The notes under the pieces: generated by a model
The model's input: only the letters and a program-made list of their open reading frames with translations
Database searches by the model: none
What the model was told of the DNA's origin: nothing
Made by a program: the position numbers and the translations under genes
Shown here: positions 56,943-64,000 of the stretch, piece by piece
Layout of the letters: the number at the start of each line of letters is the position of its first letter
Numbering within the stretch: position 1 is the first letter of the stretch
From: Diplocarpon mali
Taxonomy: Eukaryota > Ascomycota > Leotiomycetes > Helotiales > Drepanopezizaceae
Assembly (NCBI GenBank): GCA_024741835.1
Contig: JAENRP010000070.1
Span: 62,001-126,000, forward strand
Direction: 5' to 3'
DNA length: 64,000 bases

Positions 56943-56996
56943 CTCCATAGAGGCTCCATAGAGGCTCCATAGAGGCTCCATAGAGGCTCCATGAGG
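56943..56996 (+). repeat. 11-bp tandem repeat upstream of APS kinase
   Basis: Four perfect copies of CTCCATAGAGG and a fifth shortened copy (CTCCATGAGG) lie about 390 bp before the APS kinase start codon. Confidence 0.9.
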
Positions 56997-57380
56997 ACAG
57001 AATTCTCCCACTCGTCTACCATTTCTCTGGCACCATTTCGCCAGCTAACTCTCACCATGCTACTTCTCCTTGGCTCTCTCGCCTCCCCCCTCCTGTCCTC
57101 CTTTTCTTTCTCCAAATCTTACGAGTTGACATCGCAACCTCCGAGCATCCATTTCAATGGAAAAACACAGAAATTGCGTGCTTCACGTGATATAGTGGGG
57201 TTCACTAGATCGTCAAGCATCAGTAAGTCTTCGACTTTCGTACGCTTCTCGACAGTCAGCCCGAAGCCCGTCCCTTTGACTCCTCCCATCTTCTCCTTCT
57301 CCTTCTCCCTCCCTCTCTTAATCCAATTGTTTTTCAGAAAAGCAAATCTCGCATCCCCAAAGCACCTCCAAAACAGCACC

Positions 57381-58339
57381 ATGGCAACGTACGTCCCTCT
57401 ACCTATCTGTATTACCTACCCCGCCATCAACACCACCCCGCCGACCCCCCTCCAGAAAAAAAAAAAAAAAAAAAAACTCCCCCTTCTAATCACCACCAAC
57501 CAGCAATATAACCTGGCATCCCTCCCTCTCCCGCTCGGAGCGCAACGTCCTGCGCAAGCAGAGCGGCCTCACCGTCTGGTTCACTGGGCTCTCGGCGTCG
57601 GGTAAGTCGACCGTCGCGACGGCCCTCGAGCAGCACCTCCTGCACCTGGGGCTCGCAGCGTACAGGCTGGACGGCGACAATGTGCGCTTCGGGCTGAATA
57701 AGGACCTGGGGTTCAGCGAGAAGGATCGGAATGAGAATATCAGGCGGATTGCTGAGGTGTGTTTATTCTCTTTTTCTATTTCTATTTCTATTTCTTTTCA
57801 TTCCCTTCCAGTTGTTTTTATTATTTACTTGGTGTGTGGGTGTGTTGTCTCTTTGGGAGGACATCATGCTTTTATCTTGATATTTTGGTTTCCATATTTT
57901 TGTTTTTGTTAGAGCATTTACATTTTCTCCACATGGAGAGCCGTAGCGCGGCACGAGACTAAAAAGGATAAACAACAAAAAGGTCGCGAAACTCTTCGCG
58001 GACTCCTCGACCATCGCCCTCACCTCCTTCATCTCGCCGTACATCGCCGACCGCAAGGTCGCCCGAGACCTGCACGCCGCCCCTTCCTCTGCCAACGACG
58101 CCGCCATTCCGTTCATCGAGGTCTTCGTCGATATCCCCGTCGAGGTCGCCGAGCAGCGCGACCCGAAGGGTCTGTATAAGAAAGCGCGGGCGGGTGAGAT
58201 CCCGAACTTCACAGGGATATCGGCGCCCTATGAAGAGCCTGTGAACCCGGAGATCACCATTAGGACCGATCAGCTGAGCGTGGAGGAGTGTGTGGTGAAG
58301 ATTGTGGATTATCTGAAGGAGAAGAAGCTGCTGCCGTAG
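57381..58339 (+). CDS. MET14: Adenylylsulfate (APS) kinase
   Basis: There are three exons: 57381-57388 (8 nt), 57504-57756 and 57983-58339; the product is 205 residues, normal for the family. The start is set by CACCATGG and the need to read MATNITWHPS across intron 1. The P-loop is GLSASGKS (31-38), followed by [17 protein letters not shown] and FISPYIADR, the APS-binding signatures. The enzyme phosphorylates APS to PAPS in sulfate assimilation. Intron 1 (115 bp) holds 21 consecutive A residues at 57456-57476 close to its acceptor. Intron 2 (226 bp) has TTTCTA repeats and ends with an AAG acceptor. It is convergent with VMA5, with 157 bp between stops. Confidence 0.94.
57456..57476 (+). repeat. 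A21 homopolymer in APS kinase intron 1
   Basis: An uninterrupted run of 21 A lies 27 bp before the intron acceptor. Its length is likely to vary between strains or assemblies. Confidence 0.9.
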
Positions 58340-58496
58340 TCGGGAGGCTATGAGTGAGTGTATAGTGTACGCGAAATGTGGATAAGCGTTGATTTGGATC
58401 TCCGTGTGGGATCTCGATACAGTATTACAACGCTCCCTAAGCACCAATCTTTGGTCATGTTTTGTTTACCCTTGCCTTACCCCCTCCCCCACGAAT

Positions 58497-59899
58497 CTAT
58501 ACAATCTCAAAATTGTAATAAACATAGGCCGAGTACTCGCTACCTTCACCGCCGTGCCCAGCAACGCCAGCTGCTGCCATTTCTGATGAGAGCGCCGAGT
58601 CGTCTTTTGTAATCTTGCCCTTCTTGTCCCGACCAAATGCATTGCCTCCCAGGTACGAGTAGGCCGAGTCTAATGCAATTTTTGCCTTCTTGGCTGCTTT
58701 TGGGTTTCCCTATTCATCAATCAGTTACTAATTTTGGATGAATAAACGGTTGTCGGGGGCAATACCTTAATCAATCCGCAAACATAATCCAGAGGCAATC
58801 CATAACGTAACACCGTCTCGACAAAGACCCGGAGCGTAAGAACATGGATCCAGATCATCACGCTTTCGCTCCATCCCGTCCGTCCCAGACGCAGCGCTTC
58901 ACCCCACACCTTGCGCTCATCTCTGCTCGTTTTCTCAATCTCCTTGCGCTCTTCCTCCTTTCCGCCTTCGATGTACTTGTAGTCCCGCGGCGTCCACTTC
59001 ATCTCCCGGCACTTGTGTTGGAACTCTGCGCTGAACTTCTTGAACGTCGTAACTGCGAATAGCGTAAACTCGTCATCCTTGGTGATCTCGATTGACGAGC
59101 GGGGGACTACCATCGGCGACAAGGTCTCGTAGCTTTTGAGGAACTCCTTCCTGGAATTATTGGGAACTACAACGAGGTGTGTTTCGAGGTATTCGGAGTC
59201 TTGGACCAGGAGCTTCGGGTCGACAACTGGAGTGAGCGATTTTGTAGAAAGGTTGCCACTGTCAAAAATTTAGTAGATCTCCATGCTATAAATCTTTAGA
59301 GACCCACGTCTGTTTCCTTTGCAGGCCTGTGAGGTTTGTTTTGACTGAAGAGTACTGTGTGTATTTGCTCTTGACATCGCTGTCAATACTGGCAAGTTCC
59401 TACAATGAAATCAGTTTCTCCCTTTCTTCCACGCAAACATTTGCAAGCACCTTCTGCAGCGAGTCGATAAGCTCTGCTAATGGCTTGTCTGCGCGATACT
59501 TGACTTTGTTCCAATTGAAGGACCGCAGATACTGCTCCACGGGCTCTATCCAGACCCATTAGCCGCTTTCCCATTCTCAACAAAACCTCGAAGCCTACTA
59601 TCGTTGACCGTCTTCTGCTGAGCAATCTTCTCATCATCTCCCTCCAGCAGATTCCGCAACGAATCGCCTACTTTAGCTACCACAGCTTCGCACACGCTGT
59701 CCAGCTTTGCCAGGTCATCTGCTTGCTGCACTAACGCATCAAGCGTTCCAATCTTGAACTCTGGAATCTTGAAGGGAACAGCGGCGACACCGTCCCCGCT
59801 CGAGATGGTCGATTTCAGCGCGTTGAAGGCTTCCTCTTTGTCGCCCGATGGTGAGATATTGGTGGGTAGCGATACCAGCATATACGTGAGGCTCGACAT
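58497..59899 (-). CDS. VMA5: V-type ATPase subunit C
   Basis: There are five exons: 59599-59899, 59451-59545, 59308-59399, 58766-59258 and 58497-58709; the product is 397 residues, close to yeast Vma5. Introns are 49-56 bp; donors GTGCTT and GTGGGT are non-optimal but are the only ones keeping phase. The sequence follows subunit C throughout: MSSLTYMLVSLPTN at the start, YRADKPLAELIDSLQKELAS across intron 2, TNLTGLQRKQTGNLSTKSL across intron 3, and WSESVMIWIHVLTLRVFVET. Subunit C bridges V1 and Vo and its release controls pump disassembly. It acts on vacuolar and other acidic membranes. Confidence 0.93.
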
Positions 59900-60226
59900 G
59901 GTTTGTGATGAGAGGAGGTCTGTCTGCCCAATGACGCGATTCGAAGTTGGGCAATGCCGGGGAAATGGTCAATTGCCACAAAGGGAAGAGGTGAACAGCC
60001 CCAGGAGCTTCGAGCTCTGAAGCTCTTATCGAGTTTTGGTCTAAGCCTAATTAGTACTAAAAGCTTAACCTTACTTCAACCATCTCTTGATACTTAAAGG
60101 TTCTTCTAATGCCGACAATCATCCCTTGGACATTCCAAGTCCTTATTCTACATGTTTCCGAATCGTGTTACTACTTCAAAATGGAATAAGACCATGGTAA
60201 TGCTAACAACGAATCGGAGGTGCAAG

Positions 60227-60539
60227 TTAGATTCGCTCGACTGCCTCTCCAGTTGACAATCCGTATTCTCGACCTGAACTGTGGACTTCAGCATCTGGAT
60301 ATTCTAACAGATGGGCTTCCCAAATGTCATCAGCCGCCATTGAGGATTCTTGGTCAATCGCTTTCTTCAGCCTCGGATCCTGCCGGATATAATTGATATT
60401 GCCCGGAAGAGAAGCCTGGTATCGGTGCCCATCCCAAGCCAAGGTAACGTGGCAATCAATAGACTATGTCTTGAGCAAATTCCCTTTAGAGTATTCTCAT
60501 GTGACTACGAGGGCAATCCAAGATATATCTTACCGCCAT
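60227..60539 (-). CDS. Possible 80-residue protein with a 6-nt first exon
   Basis: In this model exon 1 (60534-60539) codes Met-Ala, a 70-bp intron with a GTAAGA donor follows, and exon 2 (60227-60463) codes SIDCHVTLAWDGHRYQASLP and on to a stop. The peptide is of normal composition (YIRQDPRLKKAID, DIWEAHLLEYPDAEV) and looks coding rather than random. It could equally be the end of a longer, partly decayed gene: an antisense-free frame upstream (60505-60741) contains GQTNDFDIDGGKIYLG in another phase. No family is recognised. Confidence 0.4.
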
Positions 60540-62139
60540 CAATATCAAAATCGTTTGTTTGCCCCATTGTGATTACGTAGAGAACAGACCTATCAGGAGC
60601 TCCTTCAAACGTTCTCATTGATCTGTATATGCACCGGTTGATGTTAGGTGCCATTGAAGTGCAGAGGCTGATGCGTGTTTTAATCGCTTTTCTATCGACA
60701 AGACAACTTATCCATTTGGTCATTTGGTGGACATTCTGCATTTTTGCTATTGATATTTACTATATCCTTCCTCTTCCTCTCCGCTTTTTTCTTATTCTTC
60801 TTCTTCCTGCTTCTGTTTCTGCTTCTCCAGAATCTACAGCACTAGTGATTCATGTCACCTGTGCCCAACAGGAGAGGACTCTGGCTTTTTTGTAATTACT
60901 CAGGCGTTGCTTGAAACTCATGTAATACCACCATGCATACAACCTCGAACAGCACTTGACAGATTTCTAACCAAACCTCAGCAGAAATTCCGAGATTCAG
61001 GCGTTTTCTCTGCCCCTAAAACATTAAAGCTACATTACATTTCTGAAATTTGTTGACTTCAGCAGAGTGGTCAAGTCAATAGCCTCGATTCATGCGTTTC
61101 ACTCGATCTCGCTTGACGTGGTAAGGCCGCTATTAAGTTTATATCTGCAGTCTAGCATTTTGCCTTGCAGAAAGAATCGGACAAGACAATTGACTACGAC
61201 GTTGACATGACCTAGGATACCAATCCTGTTTCTAATTACATTGCGCTCGAACGTCTGGGAACACGCACTACTGAACGGTACACCGCAACGAAAGACGCAC
61301 TGGATAACACTATCGACTATTCTGGTGTTCTTAAATCAACTCTGTGTTACGTTTGAGGCGGTGTCCAGATTAGTCCTTCTACGATAGGTCTGATATCCGG
61401 CCCCTGAAGTCTATGGCCCACGGCTCTGTAGCACAGGCAATCGACTATGATCGATTTCGATCCCATTCCCTAGCTATCGATCGCCTTTTTCTGAGATTGT
61501 CTCGATTTTCGAAAGATGAATTGAAGGGCAATTTTACCTATTGTCGCTTGCAGCAGGTGGGTGGCTTTGCAACATCGTCCAACAACCACCCTATGAGCGA
61601 ATTGGCAAATCTTGGTATCTCAGAGCAGTAGATGGCCAGGTATTATGAAGGGGAAATTGGGAATTTAGATGGCACATTGTACGAGATGGACACAGCATGC
61701 AACAAAAGCTCATATCTGAATAGTAGCAATGCCGCAATGTATTATTATACGCTGTAACCTAAGCAGCTTGAAAATGATTTTACCTTTCGAAGTGAATTTT
61801 AAATCGACGTGAAGTGGACGTGCCTCCAAGCGCCTGAAAAGTGAGCGCTTCGGCTTTGTTTTCTTCGGAATCTCGCTTAGCGACTGACAATTCGAAACCT
61901 CGATTTTTACTGGACTCCGAGGAGAGTATCAATTCACTTCGACGGATATATCTGTCTATCAGGGTACAGCCTGATTAAGGAGAAACCCCCTCCTCCTTCT
62001 AGTAGTTTTTGAGCCCAGCCTTTACTTCAAACTCCAAACAAACTCGCCTCGATCTCAAAACAACGACGCAAAACCCCATCACTGCCATAGCCGTAACCTT
62101 GCTGTCTCCTAACAAACTCGTAAGCCAAATTTCTATGTC
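60540..62139. other. Intergenic, 1.6 kb
   Basis: No gene was recognised. The region is moderately A+T-rich around 60900-61750; short frames there have no motifs. It is not obviously related to the repeats at the left end of the window. Confidence 0.45.
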
Positions 62140-63147
62140 ATGACGTTTCGATTATTAATTCAAGATATCGCAGGTAATCCTTCTGCTTCCCCAGACATGA
62201 ACATGGACCTTGACAAGCTACAAGATTTCATGCAGACGCAAGTAACCGCCTTCGCCTCCATGATAAAGTACACGGAGACTCTCGACCCGGTCAAGTTGAA
62301 TCTCACGATAAAAAACCACCATGCCCAGATGCTAGCTGCAGCTACGTCGCGGTACCCGATTGCTGCTATACCCGCTTCAAGTTCTCTAAGAAAAGGCGAG
62401 GCCGCTCCGGTTTCAGCTTCAGCCTCAACTCCGAGGTCGAGCTTGGGAAAGCACTCTTTCATTGAGATCGAGAGCTCATCCGATGATGATGCCGGACTCC
62501 GAATCAAAGCTCGCTCAACTTCGGCTTTGAACGCCGCCAGAAGTCGAGCTAGCCCTGGCACTCCTACACCGAAGCCAAAGAACGCCCATGGCCAATCGAG
62601 CATCCCCATCAGTCTTCGTAAAAACAAGGCTCCAGCTGGCGCGAGAAAAGGTCGGCTGTTCACCATATCTCCTAATGGCATGAAGAGATACAATCCCCCC
62701 AGCGACACCGGGGAAAGTGATTGTTTGGAGGACTCGGACAAGGAGGGCGCGTATATTGATGGTTGGAGCGGAGACGACAGCTCATCTCTTCCAGATGGGG
62801 GCACGAGAGGAAGCGCAAAGAAGCTGAAGAAGGGACCTGTCAAGAAGAGCACTGCAACCAAGGCATCCAAAAGAAAGGGGAAGGTTAGGAATCATGATAC
62901 AGCTGGTGCTACGAAGCGCTCGTGGGACGGCGGGAGCGATGTTGAGAGTGACTCGAAGGAAAGTCCGATTCTTGCGGAAAAGGGCGGGCTTAGACGGATC
63001 TCGGGACAGGTTGGTGGCTCGCAGGTTGGTGAAAGTAGCCATCATGGTGGAAAGGGCCAATTCGTGTCGGCAGACTACGAGTCTGGATCCGATGTTGACG
63101 GGGTTGAAGACACTATCTTCCTGCCTCGTCGACGCGGTGAATACTGA
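62140..63147 (+). CDS. Disordered acidic/basic protein, probably nuclear
   Basis: This is an uninterrupted frame of 335 codons. After a short hydrophobic start, MNMDLDKLQDFMQTQVTAFA (from residue 20) forms a helix. The rest is Ser/Lys/Asp-rich with a run of basic clusters (SAKKLKKGPVKKSTATKASK) and acidic Ser/Asp patches (EIESSSDDD, GSDVESDSKE), typical of chromatin-associated or nucleolar disordered proteins. The true start may be the Met at 62197, since a CAGGTAATCC...CCCCAG stretch between the two could be spliced. No domain is recognised. Confidence 0.55.
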   Translation: MTFRLLIQDIAGNPSASPDMNMDLDKLQDFMQTQVTAFASMIKYTETLDPVKLNLTIKNHHAQMLAAATSRYPIAAIPASSSLRKGEAAPVSASASTPRSSLGKHSFIEIESSSDDDAGLRIKARSTSALNAARSRASPGTPTPKPKNAHGQSSIPISLRKNKAPAGARKGRLFTISPNGMKRYNPPSDTGESDCLEDSDKEGAYIDGWSGDDSSSLPDGGTRGSAKKLKKGPVKKSTATKASKRKGKVRNHDTAGATKRSWDGGSDVESDSKESPILAEKGGLRRISGQVGGSQVGESSHHGGKGQFVSADYESGSDVDGVEDTIFLPRRRGEY

Positions 63148-63665
63148 ATTGCTCCAGGTCTCAATTTAACATTTTACCCTGTTCTTGTTTTGATACATCA
63201 TCGGGTCTCTGGAGTACTCTAGATTTTATACTAACGCCGGCCGGGTAACTGCTTCAATATCCAGACGGCCAGTTTATATCGTCTTCTGCTGTAAGCAACT
63301 GATTTCTGGCTACGAAGATGATGCTTGGCGTTGGTAGGTTTCTTCGCTGTACAACCAATGATGGAAGAGAGAAACATTGAGAAGTGAATATCGATGGAAG
63401 CTGGCCTTGATACTGCTTCATGGGGCGGGCATTTTCGCAAGCGATACAGCACACCTAATGAAATATCACGACACGCTGCATCTTTCATTCTCGACGACCA
63501 GGTTGTATCAAGTCTTCTGAGAGTAAGCAAATACTATTTTTCTGGAGAAAAGCGATCATATCAAAAGTGCCAATCGAATACCAGACCCTCACTTGACGAT
63601 ACGATATTCGCTTAGGACCCGTGTGATGTAAACAAAATACTACGAATACCAACAACTAAGCGCCC

Positions 63666-63956
63666 TCAAAGCGCCCATCTCCCCATCTTGTGACGAGTAT
63701 GGGGCTGCGCATCTGGCTGAGATCCCTTGGAATTCTTCTCCTTCTTCGAGTTTTGCCCCGAAGCTTTAGATTGGTGATACGCGTAGGCGTTTGTGCGAGA
63801 TCCAATCTGCCCATATGAGCCTGAATAGCCACCCCCCCAGAGCATACCCCTCCACCCGCTCCCCCAGCCCTTGAAAAAAGCAAAGCTAACTTCAGCTCCT
63901 TCCATATCCATCCCTACACTCAAGAGTTTAAAAAGGCTGCCAAATACGTAAGTCAC
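63666..63956 (-). CDS. Doubtful small Gly-rich protein
   Basis: This minus-strand frame of 96 codons has a plausible C-terminal composition (GWRGMLWGGGYSGSYGQIGS, then Lys/G/Ser-rich). The first ATG gives no signal peptide. It may be the last exon of a gene starting beyond the right edge. Kept only as a possibility. Confidence 0.2.
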   Translation of the reverse strand: MTYVFGSLFKLLSVGMDMEGAEVSFAFFKGWGSGWRGMLWGGGYSGSYGQIGSRTNAYAYHQSKASGQNSKKEKNSKGSQPDAQPHTRHKMGRWAL

Positions 63957-64000
63957 ATGTAGAAATCCAAGAGGGAAGAATGTTGTATCAGAGTCGGGAA

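Noticed and set aside
62160..62870. Minus-strand frame of 236 codons
   Set aside because: It lies opposite the 335-codon plus-strand frame and reads as its mirror, with no motifs of its own.
1..64000. tRNA or rRNA genes
   Set aside because: I looked for tRNA B-box-like GGTTCRANNCC with a matching A box and for rRNA blocks on both strands and found no convincing case; a covariance-model scan would be decisive.

Overview
The window looks like nuclear DNA of a filamentous ascomycete (Pezizomycotina; a leotiomycete-like fungus is my guess, from remembered protein similarity only). The genes have many introns, mostly 45-110 bp, with GT..AG ends and CTAAC/CTGAC-type branch sites. They encode eukaryotic housekeeping proteins in ascomycete form: Nup84/107, SUMO, Rrp3, Ssf1, Mak21, V-ATPase subunit C, Vps37, APS kinase and a mitochondrial-type prolyl-tRNA synthetase. 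I rebuilt exon structures by hand; in every spliced model given with exon coordinates the reading phase closes across all junctions.

Layout. Positions 1 to about 9.1 kb are an A+T-rich, gene-poor island of decayed repeats: several copies of one dispersed repeat and two internally deleted Tc1/mariner elements in inverted orientation. It holds one intact-looking gene, for a small secreted eight-cysteine protein (4150-4484, minus). From 9.2 kb onward the sequence is ordinary gene-rich DNA: GMC oxidoreductase (9215-11780, -), VPS37 (14153-15010, -), a long empty stretch, an F-box protein (18946-20666, +), a large Gln-rich AT-hook protein (22273-25500, -), NUP84 (26236-29534, -), SUMO (30995-31371, +), a small unknown protein (31887-32482, -), a fused succinyl-CoA ligase alpha-beta protein (33139-35561, +), an amino-acid transporter (36496-38451, +), a GH43 glycosidase (39952-41790, -), SSF1 (42523-43927, -), RRP3 (44102-45662, +), a small repeat protein (45853-46259, -), prolyl-tRNA synthetase (47783-50053, -), MAK21 (50366-53732, +), an unknown 153-residue protein (53924-54701, -), a hotdog-fold thioesterase (55807-56799, +), APS kinase (57381-58339, +), VMA5 (58497-59899, -), a possible 80-residue protein (60227-60539, -) and a disordered acidic/basic protein (62140-63147, +).

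The genes are mostly unrelated neighbours rather than one pathway. The exception is 42.5-53.7 kb, where three nucleolar ribosome-assembly factors (Ssf1, Rrp3, Mak21) and a tRNA synthetase form two head-to-head pairs (SSF1/RRP3 and ProRS/MAK21). The most unusual items are the alpha-beta succinyl-CoA ligase fusion with a shortened ATP-grasp half and an 8-nt microexon, a GH43 gene whose third intron begins with GG instead of GT, a GC-AG intron in NUP84, and the candidate effector inside the repeat island. I saw no tRNA or rRNA gene, no CRISPR array and no secondary-metabolite core gene.
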